Shown one piece after another: positions 9,674-21,010 of a DNA stretch of 64,000 nt (positions are counted from its first letter, which is position 1; every line of letters starts with the position of its first letter). The notes under the pieces were generated by a model, which saw nothing but the letters and a program-made list of their open reading frames with translations, made no database searches and had not been told where the DNA came from. Source of the DNA: Christiangramia sabulilitoris (lineage in GTDB: Bacteria; Bacteroidota; Bacteroidia; Flavobacteriales; Flavobacteriaceae); contig NZ_VHSF01000002.1 in the NCBI RefSeq assembly GCF_007050985.1, forward strand, positions 620,001 to 684,000. Reading direction: 5' to 3'. Position numbers and translations under genes: made by a program.

Positions 9674-10164
9674 AAAATTTTTTAATTCTTTTTGTTCTTG
9701 CTACTGTTCTAAGCACCGTTTTTACTTCCTGCGAAAACGATAAAAAAGCGGAAGCTATAGAAACTGAAGCTATCACTTTTACCAAAGAAGGAGAAGTATT
9801 TCTAATAAAATCTTCCGGAGATACGTTGCAGCGACTGGATGTGGAACTGGCAGAAACAGATTACGAACACCAAACGGGACTTATGTACCGCGATAGCATG
9901 GAAGATAACCAGGGAATGCTGTTTATTTACACCTCAGAGCGCAACAGAAGCTTCTATATGAAAAACACCTATATTCCCCTGGATATAATTTATTATGATG
10001 CAGACAGCAGCCTGGTAAGTATCCAGAAAAATGCGACTCCGCGAGATGAAACTTCTTTACCCTCTGAAGATCCTGCTCAGTATATACTTGAAATTAACGG
10101 CGGTCTTTCAGACCAGTGGGGTATTGAAAAAGGAGATAAATTCAGCTTTAAGACAACAGACTGA
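9670..10164 (+). CDS. DUF192 family lipoprotein
   Basis: A 164-residue protein with a lipoprotein signal (FTSC, Cys21). The DUF192 domain occupies about 55-160 and shows HQTGLMYRDSM, FYMKNTYIPLDIIYYD and QYILEINGG. The family is a small beta-barrel of unknown biochemical role found across bacteria and archaea. The start overlaps the lgt stop by four bases. The convergent CPBP gene begins its stop one base later, with no hairpin between them. Confidence 0.9.
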   Translation: MKNFLILFVLATVLSTVFTSCENDKKAEAIETEAITFTKEGEVFLIKSSGDTLQRLDVELAETDYEHQTGLMYRDSMEDNQGMLFIYTSERNRSFYMKNTYIPLDIIYYDADSSLVSIQKNATPRDETSLPSEDPAQYILEINGGLSDQWGIEKGDKFSFKTTD

Positions 10165-11070
10165 TCAATTTTCGAGAAAGTAGATTAATTTCTTCTCAAA
10201 TAAAAAATCCGTAACTCCTTTCTTGAGATCATTATCGTCGCTAGTCTTAATAACAGCCTTAAAATTATAGCGCATATAATTTTCGGTTTGTAATAACCTG
10301 AGGTTTTCACTTCTCATTTCCTCCTTATCAAAACCATTCAGAAATTTATAGAGGTATCTTGCCTCCACGTGCCGGCCAATTAATGTATCATTATTAACAT
10401 TCTGTACAAAAGTATTATGGCTGTCAAATCTGGGACTTCTGTTCCATTCTACATAAACCCTCGAATTTTCATATTTATGCAATTCCTCACCGGGATATTG
10501 TATTGCAAGGAGCATTATAATCATCATAGTACCATTCCAGGCCGAATGGAATAATATGGATTTTAAGATACCATAATTAAGAACCAGCCAGGTAAAAATA
10601 GCCCCCAGACCAAATTGAAAAAATGCCAGGAAGAAAAGATCAGGATCGATAAGTTCCTCCATCTTATAATGAACAACGGTAAACAGCAAAATATTTAAAA
10701 GGATAGCAAAATCATAAAAGCTGTTTATCTGAAATTTCACGTAAGCAAAATAACAGGTTAAAAAGCCAAGCAATAAGCCTATTGCCAGGAGGTTCAATTC
10801 CCCCAGCAGAACAAACAGGAAAAGACCTGTGACTCCAGTCCATTTAAGCCAGTTTTTACCAGTAAAGAAACCCCTGAAAAATAATTCTTCAAATAAGGGA
10901 GCAACTATAATCGCTGCAAACATCATCACACCGATAGAAATATCTGAATGATTCCTGGAACTCTGAACAAATTCAGCACTAAGAAACAGGAGAAAAGCGA
11001 AACCAAATAACAGGCTGGATAAACCCATAATAGGCAACCAGCTTTTTTTAGTATGAAATAATTTTCTCAA
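10165..11070 (-). CDS. CPBP-family intramembrane glutamic endopeptidase
   Basis: A multi-pass membrane protein with the CPBP (CAAX protease/Abi) motifs EELFFRGFF and, in a later helix, FHSAWNGTM, which provide the Glu-Glu and His catalytic residues. A C-terminal extension of about 100 soluble residues follows the membrane domain. The start is uncertain. The frame opens with a TTG at 11097, but that codon is in the loop of the secDF terminator. TTG at 11070 (giving RKLFHTKKSW before helix 1) keeps a basic cytoplasmic tail and is my choice; the first ATG is at 11028, directly at helix 1. Substrate is unknown. Confidence 0.85.
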   Translation of the reverse strand: MRKLFHTKKSWLPIMGLSSLLFGFAFLLFLSAEFVQSSRNHSDISIGVMMFAAIIVAPLFEELFFRGFFTGKNWLKWTGVTGLFLFVLLGELNLLAIGLLLGFLTCYFAYVKFQINSFYDFAILLNILLFTVVHYKMEELIDPDLFFLAFFQFGLGAIFTWLVLNYGILKSILFHSAWNGTMMIIMLLAIQYPGEELHKYENSRVYVEWNRSPRFDSHNTFVQNVNNDTLIGRHVEARYLYKFLNGFDKEEMRSENLRLLQTENYMRYNFKAVIKTSDDNDLKKGVTDFLFEKKLIYFLEN

Positions 11071-11081
11071 ATACAGACAAT

Positions 11082-11113
11082 AAAAAAGGCTTTCCAAACA
11101 GAAAGCCTTTTAT
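11082..11113 (-). terminator. Terminator of secDF
   Basis: The stem AAAAGGCTTTC / GAAAGCCTTTT has a 6-base loop and a T-run on the minus strand. It lies 23 bases after the secDF stop and reaches into the leader of the CPBP protease gene, which must therefore start transcription within or after it. Confidence 0.85.
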
Positions 11114-11135
11114 TACAATGAATATATCCCATTAC

Positions 11136-14135
11136 CTATGCTGTAGCAGCTTCCTCGGTAACCGGTTTCTTTTTCTTTTCAATAGAAGACTTTTTCTTTA
11201 CACTATCGAACATTACAGGAGTTGCAATGAATAGAGAAGAATAAGTACCTACGATCACACCTACGATAAGTGCGAACATGAATCCTCTGATACTTTCACC
11301 TCCAAAGATGAAGATAGCAAGTAGTACTACCAAAGTAGTAAGCGAGGTGTTCAGGGTTCTGCTAATTGTGCTGTTTAAAGCAGCATTTACAGTTTTATCC
11401 AGATTCCAGCTGGTATGTTCGTTCACATATTCTCTAATCCTGTCAAATACTACCACAGTATCATTCAGAGAGTATCCAATTACCGTCAAAATAGCCGCGA
11501 TAAACGCCTGGTCTATTTCCATGTTAAATGGCATCACTTTGTATAGAAGTGAGAAAATACCTAATACCACAAGTACATCGTGGAATACGGCTGTTACGGC
11601 ACCTAAACTAAACTGCCATTTTCTAAATCGCAGCAGGATGTAAAGGAATACCACGATCAATGATCCTAATACTGCCCAGAATGATGCATTTTTAATATCA
11701 TCGGCGATAGTTGCTCCAACCTTCATAGATTGCATTACTCCCACCTGCTTATCATCTGCACCATCCACAAATTCTTCATAAGTCAATTCTGCAGGCAGAT
11801 ATGCACCTAAAGCGTCATAAAGAGATCTCTGGATTTCCTCATCAACTTCAGCACCTTCTTCACCTACCTTATATTTAGTAGTAATTTTCAACTGGTTGTC
11901 TGGTCCAAAAGTTTTAGCTTCAGCACTTCCAAAGGTCGCTACAAGGTCGTTTTGAACAGCTGTAGGATTCACATCCTCAGCAAATCTTACGGTATAAGTT
12001 CTACCACCAACAAAATCCACACCCTGGTTAAGTCCCTGTACAAAAAGAGACCCAATACTAATCACTATGAACAGACCGGAAACGATATAAGCAACTTTCC
12101 TTTTCTTAAGGAAGTCGATATTCATATTAGTGAACAGGTTCTTGGTTAAAGAAGTAGAGAAATCCAGAGACTTTCCTTTTTTACCATATCCATCAATGAA
12201 TAATCTTGTAATAAAGATGGCTGTAAATAGTGAAGTTGCAATACCAATCAATAATGTTGTTGCAAATCCTTTGATAGGACCAGTACCAAGAATGAATAAT
12301 ATAAGCCCCGTTAAACCAGTAGTTATATTCGCATCGAGAATAGAAGATAAGGCGTTGTTAAAACCATCTTTGATGGCATCACGCTGTATCTTCCCTTTAG
12401 CAAGTTCTTCCTTGATCCTTTCAAAGATAAGTACGTTCGCATCTACAGACATACCAATGGTCAATACAATACCGGCAATACCAGGTAAAGTAAGTACCGC
12501 TCCTAGACCTGCTAGAATTCCGAAGATGAAAAGTATGTTTACTACAAGAGCAACATCTGCAAAAAGACCTGCTTTACCATAATACAATACCATCCAGATC
12601 AAAACAAGGATAAGTGCAATCCCAAAAGAATTGATACCACTGTCAATCGCTTCCTGTCCTAAAGACGGACCTACCACCTCACTCTGAATAATATCTGCTG
12701 AAGCCGGAAGTTTACCAGCTCTTAATACGTTTGCTAAATCCTGTCCTTCTGTAATTGAAAAATCACCGGTGATCTCACTTCTTCCGCCAGAAATAGCTCC
12801 TGAAGAAACTCCAGGTGCAGAGTATACTATATTGTCAAGTACAATGGCGATCTGGCTTTGCTCGTTCGAAGCCTTACCGGTCATATCTTCCCAGATCTTT
12901 GCTCCGGTACCGTCCATTTGCATACTAACGGCAATACGACCTAACTGATCATATGTTTGTTGTGCGTCTGTAATCACACTACCACTTAATGGTGGCTCCA
13001 TATTGCGGTTTCCTTTTAAAGCATAAAGACCTGTGGTCTGAGTTTCTTCATCTGGAACTCCCCATACAAATTTCGCATATCTTAAATCTGAAGGAAGTAA
13101 AGAACGAACCTGAGGCATTTGAAGATAATCTATCACCTTAGCGGTATCCTGAACTTTAAATGTTGCCAGAACAGGACCTCCCTGGAATCCAGGAGAAACC
13201 ATAAGATCGAAAATAGGATTGTTTCCTGTTTCAACCTCTGTGCTATCCTCAGACTCTGCCAGTAATTCATCGATCTCCTCGTCTCCAGAAGTTGCTGTAG
13301 AATCTGCCTCTTCGGTAGTCATTTCTTCAGATCGCTTCATTTCAGCAAGTCTGTTATTAGCCTGAACAAGGAAGTTTCCTAGTTCGTTGCTTTTATAAAC
13401 ATGCCAGAACTCTAACTGAGCTGTACTTTGCAACAGGTTCTTCACCCTGCTGATATCTTTGGCTCCAGGTAATTCTACCAGGATTCTTCCTGAATTTCCT
13501 AAACGCTGGATGTTTGGTTGAGTTACACCAAATTTATCTATACGCTTTCTTAGTACTTCAAAAGCTGAAGTTATAGACTCGTCAATCTTCTTTCTGATTA
13601 TTGGCTCTACTTCTTCATTGCTCATGTTGAAGTTTACCTCATCGCTTAAGGTTTTATTCGCGAAAATATCCGGAGATGCAAGTTTTGCATTTGGGATATT
13701 ATTAAAGGCTTCAAAAAACAGATCTACATAATTCTCCTGACTATCTTTCTGCGCCTCATCTGCTTCTGCGATCGCTTTTCTAAACGCGGGATCATTGGAA
13801 TCATTTGCAAGTCCGCTTAAGATATCTCTAACAGAGATCTGCAAGATCACATTGATACCTCCTTTAAGATCAAGTCCTTTATTTAGTTCTTTGTCTTTCG
13901 CAGCATTGTAGGTTATCCCTGCAATTACCTCCTCATTACCGATAGAATCCAAATACCTGGCCTCAGCCTGGTCACGAAGCTCAGAGTAATTCTCTACATC
14001 ATCTCCTACTGCTCTAACGGCAAACTCCTCTGCATCAGTCTCAACATTATTTGTTATAAACGTAAACGAAAGCTGATATAGACATACCAGCCCAAACAAA
14101 ATTGCAAAAACTTTAATCAGTCCTTTATTCTGCAT
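11136..14135 (-). CDS. secDF: Fused protein translocase subunit SecDF
   Basis: Proton-driven partner of SecYEG that pulls exported proteins through the inner membrane. At 999 residues it is a natural SecD-SecF fusion, as usual in Bacteroidota. The SecD half has an N-terminal helix, the GLDLKGGINVIL motif and a long periplasmic P1 region with an acidic low-complexity insert (about 265-310: Glu/Asp/Ser/Thr-rich). The SecF half begins near NMNIDFLKKRKVAYI, with GVDFVGGRTYTVRF. Each half carries the SVDANVLIFERIKEE or NDTVVVFDRIREY motif. It has its own promoter (14178-14208) and terminator. Confidence 0.97.
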   Translation of the reverse strand: MQNKGLIKVFAILFGLVCLYQLSFTFITNNVETDAEEFAVRAVGDDVENYSELRDQAEARYLDSIGNEEVIAGITYNAAKDKELNKGLDLKGGINVILQISVRDILSGLANDSNDPAFRKAIAEADEAQKDSQENYVDLFFEAFNNIPNAKLASPDIFANKTLSDEVNFNMSNEEVEPIIRKKIDESITSAFEVLRKRIDKFGVTQPNIQRLGNSGRILVELPGAKDISRVKNLLQSTAQLEFWHVYKSNELGNFLVQANNRLAEMKRSEEMTTEEADSTATSGDEEIDELLAESEDSTEVETGNNPIFDLMVSPGFQGGPVLATFKVQDTAKVIDYLQMPQVRSLLPSDLRYAKFVWGVPDEETQTTGLYALKGNRNMEPPLSGSVITDAQQTYDQLGRIAVSMQMDGTGAKIWEDMTGKASNEQSQIAIVLDNIVYSAPGVSSGAISGGRSEITGDFSITEGQDLANVLRAGKLPASADIIQSEVVGPSLGQEAIDSGINSFGIALILVLIWMVLYYGKAGLFADVALVVNILFIFGILAGLGAVLTLPGIAGIVLTIGMSVDANVLIFERIKEELAKGKIQRDAIKDGFNNALSSILDANITTGLTGLILFILGTGPIKGFATTLLIGIATSLFTAIFITRLFIDGYGKKGKSLDFSTSLTKNLFTNMNIDFLKKRKVAYIVSGLFIVISIGSLFVQGLNQGVDFVGGRTYTVRFAEDVNPTAVQNDLVATFGSAEAKTFGPDNQLKITTKYKVGEEGAEVDEEIQRSLYDALGAYLPAELTYEEFVDGADDKQVGVMQSMKVGATIADDIKNASFWAVLGSLIVVFLYILLRFRKWQFSLGAVTAVFHDVLVVLGIFSLLYKVMPFNMEIDQAFIAAILTVIGYSLNDTVVVFDRIREYVNEHTSWNLDKTVNAALNSTISRTLNTSLTTLVVLLAIFIFGGESIRGFMFALIVGVIVGTYSSLFIATPVMFDSVKKKSSIEKKKKPVTEEAATA

Positions 14136-14177
14136 TATTCCTCAAATTATTGATTATAGGTCTATTTTAAAAACGGA

Positions 14178-14208
14178 CAAATATAGGACTTCATAATTCA
14201 AATCCCAA
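14178..14208 (-). promoter_or_regulatory. Promoter of secDF
   Basis: The minus strand shows TTG (14206-14208), a 20-base spacer and TATATTTG (14178-14185), an exact Bacteroidota-type promoter. It gives a leader of about 37 bases before the ATG at 14135. Confidence 0.7.
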
Positions 14209-14245
14209 TATTTTTTTTTGGATAATTTTAACTTTTATATACAAC

Positions 14246-14272
14246 AAAAAAGCCACAAAAACTGTGGCTTTT
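14246..14272 (-). terminator. Terminator of mdh
   Basis: The stem AAAAGCCACA / TGTGGCTTTT with a 5-base loop lies about 30 bases after the mdh stop and is followed by T residues on the minus strand. The symmetric A and T flanks could also stop plus-strand transcription. Confidence 0.8.
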
Positions 14273-14303
14273 CACGTTATTTCGAATGTTTTTTGCTAAA
14301 AAA

Positions 14304-15230
14304 TTAGACGTCGAGCAAACCGTTGGTTTTCTTCACTCCCTCAGCACTCTCCTTCATTTTTGCTTTCTCAGCATCATCCAATTGTATCTCCACAATTTTC
14401 TCCAAACCATCTTTTCCAAGAATAGCCGGCACTCCAATACAAAGGTCATTCAAACCGTATTCACCCTCCAGCAAAGCTGAACATGGGAACATTTTTTTCT
14501 GATCACAAGCAATAGCCTGCACCAATCCGGAAACTGCAGCTCCGGGAGCATACCATGCACTGGTCCCCAATAGTTTAGTCAGGGTAGCCCCTCCTACCTT
14601 AGTATCCTCGGCAACCTGGTTCAATCTGTCTTCAGAAAGAAATGCGGTTACAGGAACAGAATTTCTTGTAGCAAGTCTTGTTAATGGCACCATTCCGGTG
14701 TCACTATGTCCACCAATTACCATTCCGTCAACATCTGAAGGCGGGCACTCTAAAGCCTCGCTTAATCTATATTTAAAACGGGCGCTGTCTAAGGCTCCAC
14801 CCATACCAATGATCTTATTCTTAGGAAGACCTGTAGTTTTATGAACCAAATAAGTCATTGTATCCATTGGATTACTAACCACGATAATAGTTACCTCTGG
14901 AGAGTGCTTAATCAGGTTTGCAGAAACCTCTTTTACGATCCCCGCGTTGATCCCGATCAATTCCTCCCTGGTCATCCCCGGTTTACGCGGAATCCCACTG
15001 GTAATAACCGCGATATCACTGTTGGCAGTTTTTGAATAATCGTTAGTACTTCCTGTTATTTTTGTATCGAAGCCATTAAGGGTTGCGGTTTGCATAAGGT
15101 CCATTGCTTTACCTTCAGCATAACCTTCTTTTATATCCAACAACACAACTTCTGAAGCAAAATTTTTGATGGCAACATATTCGGCACAGCTGGCACCTAC
15201 GGCACCGGCTCCTACTATGGTAACTTTCAT
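14304..15230 (-). CDS. mdh: Malate dehydrogenase
   Basis: Interconverts malate and oxaloacetate with NAD in the TCA cycle. In 308 residues the N-terminal Rossmann motif is VTIVGAGAVGASCAEY. The LDH/MDH features are TSGIPRKPGMTREELIGINAGI, split as TSGIPRKPGMTR and EELIGINAGI, plus VSNPMDTMTYL and the catalytic His in IGGHSDTGMVPL. The arginine pair in RKPGMTR marks a malate rather than lactate enzyme. It is monocistronic by its flanking hairpin and gap. A weak -7-like TAATTTCG lies at 15267-15274. Confidence 0.97.
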   Translation of the reverse strand: MKVTIVGAGAVGASCAEYVAIKNFASEVVLLDIKEGYAEGKAMDLMQTATLNGFDTKITGSTNDYSKTANSDIAVITSGIPRKPGMTREELIGINAGIVKEVSANLIKHSPEVTIIVVSNPMDTMTYLVHKTTGLPKNKIIGMGGALDSARFKYRLSEALECPPSDVDGMVIGGHSDTGMVPLTRLATRNSVPVTAFLSEDRLNQVAEDTKVGGATLTKLLGTSAWYAPGAAVSGLVQAIACDQKKMFPCSALLEGEYGLNDLCIGVPAILGKDGLEKIVEIQLDDAEKAKMKESAEGVKKTNGLLDV

Positions 15231-15322
15231 GTTAAAATATTATTTAATTTCTATTAATAATGACTGCGAAATTACGAATAATGAGGCAGTAATAATAATA
15301 AGGAATGGTTAAATTGAATAGG

Positions 15323-16285
15323 TTAAATCCTGAAATGCAAGCCCATGTTCAGGTTGAAAAATTTTCCTGCTGTAACCATGGTGCTAAATTTAAACCAGTC
15401 TGCGTACACATTAAAACCGATATCACCCTTGAATTGAGTTTCTGTATCTCCAAGCCTCCCCAAAGCTGTATTTATATCATTTAAGCCAGATCCACTACCT
15501 CCCATGATATAATCGTAGTTAGAATTTGTTGCTCCCAAGGCACCAAAAACTTCAAAATTTCCATAGCGTTTAGAACCTATAGCCTTGGCCATCCAGAGAT
15601 TAGCATCTACCTCTACCACATCTAATTCTGCAATTGATATATCCACGGGTTGGAAGGCATATGAAACATCAAAAATATTATAAGCTCCCGAAACTGCAAA
15701 TTGGAAATCATCCTCCCTGCTATATTTAAAATATTGGTTCAGATTGTGTTTCAATCCAAATCCTATGGTACTTACCGCTACATCATCTATGGTAAGTTCA
15801 GGCGCATACCTAAAGGCAAATTCCACGTCATAAGGTAAACCGACAGCTAATTGAATAAATGGATGTATCACCACCTCTTTATCTATCCCTTCGAAAGAAT
15901 CGAATTCGAATTTATTGCCAAAAACCTCTCCTTCATATTGGACATCTACTTTCTTTCCAAAGGCGGTAGGCACTAAAGCAGAAGATCGGTCTTTTATATT
16001 TAAAACCTGGAACCTTGTGTTACTCACAGTATACGATTGCTGACTTTTTGGAACAAACATGGCATTTCCATTAACCGATACTTCAAATTGCCATTTTTTC
16101 AGCGCAACTGCAGAAGTAAACCACCCAGAGTTAGCCTGATAAGCCGCCGCCGAAGCTGCCGGTTTCGCAAATTCATCAGCAAGTAATAAAACATCTCGCA
16201 CCAATTGATCCTGCTCATTCTGAGCAGAAACTTTAGTAATAGCTAGTAAAAAGAAAAGGATCGAAAATTTTTTAAGGTATTTCAC
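15323..16285 (-). CDS. DUF6588-type envelope protein
   Basis: A 320-residue protein with a signal peptide (MKYLKKFSILFFLLAITKVSAQ), likely read from a GTG start at 16285. After the signal comes a conserved helical opening (VRDVLLLADEFAKPAASAAAYQ) given here as VRDVLLLADEF and AKPAASAAAY. It is followed by beta-strand-rich sequence with alternating aromatic residues, and it ends LNMGLHFRI, a terminal outer-membrane strand pattern. I recognise it as resembling the DUF6588 family of flavobacterial proteins, from memory. Role unknown. It lies between gyrB and mdh on the same strand but with separate gaps. Confidence 0.75.
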   Translation of the reverse strand: MKYLKKFSILFFLLAITKVSAQNEQDQLVRDVLLLADEFAKPAASAAAYQANSGWFTSAVALKKWQFEVSVNGNAMFVPKSQQSYTVSNTRFQVLNIKDRSSALVPTAFGKKVDVQYEGEVFGNKFEFDSFEGIDKEVVIHPFIQLAVGLPYDVEFAFRYAPELTIDDVAVSTIGFGLKHNLNQYFKYSREDDFQFAVSGAYNIFDVSYAFQPVDISIAELDVVEVDANLWMAKAIGSKRYGNFEVFGALGATNSNYDYIMGGSGSGLNDINTALGRLGDTETQFKGDIGFNVYADWFKFSTMVTAGKFFNLNMGLHFRI

Positions 16286-16340
16286 AGTTCAATTTTTTAG
16301 AGTTTTAAAATAACAAAAACTTTTACGTTTTATTGTCACA

Positions 16341-16377
16341 AAAAAAACCCACACATTTTACCAAGGCGTGGGTCTTT
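16341..16377 (-). terminator. Terminator of gyrB
   Basis: The stem ACCCAC / GTGGGT with a roughly 15-base loop is followed on the minus strand by a run of seven T. It lies just after the gyrB stop at 16399. Confidence 0.75.
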
Positions 16378-16398
16378 GAAAAATATTATAAATTTTGA

Positions 16399-18429
<2,031 letters not shown>

Positions 18430-18452
18430 TTAAGTTATCAACAAATTATGTG

Positions 18453-18494
18453 GAAAAACCCGAAGCATTCAGGAATCCTGTAACACTTCGGGTT
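18453..18494 (-). terminator. Terminator of asnB
   Basis: A two-part hairpin: outer stem ACCCGAAG / CTTCGGGT and inner CAGG-AAT-CCTG, followed by T residues on the minus strand. It lies 24 bases after the asnB stop and before the gyrB promoter. Confidence 0.75.
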
Positions 18495-18517
18495 GAATAT
18501 TTAATATGTTGCAAAAA

Positions 18518-20128
18518 TCAGATTTTTGCCATCTCCTTTTTTAGACCTGGAGCAACGTGGGTTTCGTTTGCTCTCCCACTTGGATCAAGATCTTTTTGCC
18601 ATTTCGGGATCCATCTTTTCACTGTTTTTGCTGCAGATTCCTGAGGGAAATGACTGCTGAATAATTCCCGGTAAAAATAAGCCTCTTTAGTTACCGGAGT
18701 ATTTACAGGATATTTCATGGATGCGGTTTCTAATTGAACATCTGTTACCTGCGCTGACGCATACTCAATAAGCTGATCTATCCAGTTATATCCTACGCCA
18801 TCGCTGAATTGCTCTTTTTGTCGCCATAAAACTTCTTCAGGCAAAAAAGGTTTTTCAGGTGTATCGAATGCTTTTCGCAGAATATATTTTTCAACGCCGT
18901 CATATGTGACCGGCATTTTCTCTTCTGGCACTATCTCCATAGCTGTTTTTAAAAATGCCTTATCCAGGAAGGGAACTCTCGCCTCCAGGCCGTGAGCCAT
19001 TGTTGATTTATCTGCCCTTAGACAATCTGCCGTGGCCAGTCTTTGTACTCTTCTAATGGTCTCTTTCTGAAATTCTTCAGCAGAAGGAGCGTTCTTGAAA
19101 TAAAGGTAACCGCCAAAGATCTCATCTGAACCTTCTCCCGAAAGCACCACTTTAATTCCTTTTTCCGCGATCGCTTTAGACAGGAAATACATTGGTGTAC
19201 TTGCTCTTATCGAAGTCACATCATAAGTTTCCAGATGCCATACCAGTTTGCTTAATATTTCAATCCCTTCTTCAACAGTAAAGTGAATTTCATGATGCTC
19301 AGTACCTAGGAATTCCGCAACTTTTCTGGCAGCAACAAGATCTGGCGCATCGGCATCTAGCCCAATTGAAAAGGAATGTAATTTTTGACCGGAATCCTGT
19401 ATTAAACGAGCCGCAATAGAGGACGTTAAAGAAGAATCCAAACCTCCGCTAAGAAGAACTCCCAAGGGAACATCTGCCATTAATCTTTTCCTGGTTGCCT
19501 CGATAAGGCTTTCTCTCAATTTGGTAAGATCTGCCGGTTGTATCGCTGCTTCAGATTCGAACCATTCCGGTTTATAATATCTTACAAATCCGGTTTCCGG
19601 AGTATAATAATGTCCCGGAGGAAAGGCTGAAAATTCAACACAATGATCTGCCAAAGCTTTCATTTCGCTGGCGAACCACATTGCTCCAGACTCATCTGTA
19701 CCATAATATAGAGGCTTTACACCTATAGGATCTCTTCCAACTATGAAATCATCCCCATCTATCACCACAAAGGAAAATACTCCATCCAGCATATCCACGA
19801 AATCGTACCCATACTTTTCATAGAGATGCACTATAACTTCTGAATCTCCTGTAGTTCTGAAAGTATGATCTTTCAATTCATTATTTCTTAAATCCATGTG
19901 GTTATAGATCTCCCCATTGTGAACCATCCATGCTGAACGGGTTCCCTGAATAGGTTGAATTCCTGTTGTTAGATCTACAATAGAAAGACGTTCGTGAGAT
20001 AACACATAACCTTCCTCTGTAATTTTTAATCCGCTTTCATCGGGACCTCTGTGAGACATTCTCTTTGAAAGGCCGCTAATTTTTGCCGCTTCAATGTCTT
20101 TTCCGATAACTGCTAAAATTCCACACAT
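18518..20128 (-). CDS. asnB: Asparagine synthase B (glutamine-hydrolysing)
   Basis: Makes asparagine from aspartate, glutamine and ATP. In 536 residues the N-terminal glutamine amidotransferase domain starts MCGILAVIG with Cys2 as nucleophile and includes RLSIVDLTTGIQPI and HNGEIYNH. The synthetase domain has the PP-loop LLSGGLDSSL (about 230-240) and SGEGSDEIFGGYLYF. The length is close to E. coli AsnB. It has its own terminator, and the AT-rich 255-base gap upstream separates it from the divergent DUF2911 gene. Confidence 0.96.
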   Translation of the reverse strand: MCGILAVIGKDIEAAKISGLSKRMSHRGPDESGLKITEEGYVLSHERLSIVDLTTGIQPIQGTRSAWMVHNGEIYNHMDLRNNELKDHTFRTTGDSEVIVHLYEKYGYDFVDMLDGVFSFVVIDGDDFIVGRDPIGVKPLYYGTDESGAMWFASEMKALADHCVEFSAFPPGHYYTPETGFVRYYKPEWFESEAAIQPADLTKLRESLIEATRKRLMADVPLGVLLSGGLDSSLTSSIAARLIQDSGQKLHSFSIGLDADAPDLVAARKVAEFLGTEHHEIHFTVEEGIEILSKLVWHLETYDVTSIRASTPMYFLSKAIAEKGIKVVLSGEGSDEIFGGYLYFKNAPSAEEFQKETIRRVQRLATADCLRADKSTMAHGLEARVPFLDKAFLKTAMEIVPEEKMPVTYDGVEKYILRKAFDTPEKPFLPEEVLWRQKEQFSDGVGYNWIDQLIEYASAQVTDVQLETASMKYPVNTPVTKEAYFYRELFSSHFPQESAAKTVKRWIPKWQKDLDPSGRANETHVAPGLKKEMAKI

Positions 20129-20335
20129 GACTTGTTTGTTTTTAATTACAATACAAATATGCGTTTACACTTACCTTTATAAAACACAAAACGTTTAATC
20201 ACTTACTATTAAAAATAAAATTTATAACATTAGAATTAATATTCAACTTAATTTCTGAAAAAGGCCTTAAAATCTTTCATATATAAAACGCTATAAATTT
20301 TAACAGCAACTTTGATATTTTTTAACAAACCCAAC

Positions 20336-20352
20336 AGATAGCTTAACTATCT
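20336..20352. promoter_or_regulatory. Inverted repeat overlapping a possible -7 box, upstream of the DUF2911 gene
   Basis: AGATAG-CTTAA-CTATCT is a perfect 6-base inverted repeat with a 5-base spacer. Its right arm overlaps TATCTTTA (20348-20355), one base from TAnnTTTG, 29 bases before the ATG at 20384. The layout suits a repressor site on the promoter, but short AT-rich palindromes also arise by chance. The rest of the gap 20129-20383 is AT-rich with no further structure that I can name. Confidence 0.3.
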
Positions 20353-20383
20353 TTATTAAAATTATAAACTAATAACAACAGAC

Positions 20384-20962
20384 ATGAAAAAACTGCTTAT
20401 AGGAGGACTTAGCGCACTTTGTTTATTTATTTCTAACCCCATGACCGGTCAGGAAGAAGACAAAGTGAATTACTCTAAAGAAGAATTAAAATTCTCGAAA
20501 ATGGACGCCAGCCCAATGGATCTGGCCTTGTACAGAGATAAAAATGATATGGCTGTAGCAAGAGTAATTTATAGCCGTCCTCAAAAAAGAAACAGAGAGA
20601 TTTTTGGTAAACTTATTCCTTACGGTGAAATATGGAGAACCGGAGCTAACGAAGCTACCGAGCTAACACTATACCAGGACATGAAGGTTGCCGATGCGAC
20701 GGTTAAGGCAGGAACCTACACACTATATACTATTCCAGGCGAAAAAGAATGGACAGTTATTCTAAATAATAAAACCAATACCTGGGGAGCTTATGAATAT
20801 AGTGCAAAAGAAGATAAGGTAAGAATAAAGGTTCCTGTTAGAAAGGCACCCAATACTATCGAATCTCTTTCAATGGCATTTCAGGAATCTGGTAAAGGAG
20901 CAGATCTGCTAATTGGCTGGGATGATAGTTATGTAAAAGTACCCTTTCAAAGTATGAAATAA
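20384..20962 (+). CDS. DUF2911 domain protein, exported
   Basis: A 192-residue protein with a signal peptide (hydrophobic to about residue 20, ending NPMTGQ). The DUF2911 domain covers most of the rest: YSRPQKRNREIFGKLIPYGE, WRTGANEATELTLYQDM, GTYTLYTIPGEKEWTVILN and a terminal GWDDSYVKVPF. The family is common in Bacteroidota and has no assigned activity that I know. It is monocistronic, with a bidirectional terminator after it. Confidence 0.88.
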   Translation: MKKLLIGGLSALCLFISNPMTGQEEDKVNYSKEELKFSKMDASPMDLALYRDKNDMAVARVIYSRPQKRNREIFGKLIPYGEIWRTGANEATELTLYQDMKVADATVKAGTYTLYTIPGEKEWTVILNNKTNTWGAYEYSAKEDKVRIKVPVRKAPNTIESLSMAFQESGKGADLLIGWDDSYVKVPFQSMK

Positions 20963-20984
20963 GTTTCTTTAAACCAAAATTATT

Positions 20985-21010
20985 AAACGCCTCCATGGGC
21001 GTTTTTTTTA
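20985..21010. terminator. Terminator between the DUF2911 gene and queE
   Basis: AAACGCC / GGCGTTT with a loop of about 6 bases, followed by eight T on the plus strand. It lies between two convergent genes, and its end overlaps the queE stop codon at 21008. It works best for the plus strand; the A-run on the other side is short. Confidence 0.8.

Noticed and set aside
10165-11097. CPBP gene starting at 11097
   Set aside because: That TTG lies in the loop of the secDF terminator; later starts fit better.
12130-12582. 150-codon frame on the plus strand antisense to secDF
   Set aside because: It mirrors the SecD membrane region; its residues give no recognisable domain and secDF is unambiguous here.
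15323-16285. Possible pseudogene or broken outer-membrane gene near gyrB
   Set aside because: The frame is intact from a GTG start with a good signal peptide and a complete terminal strand.
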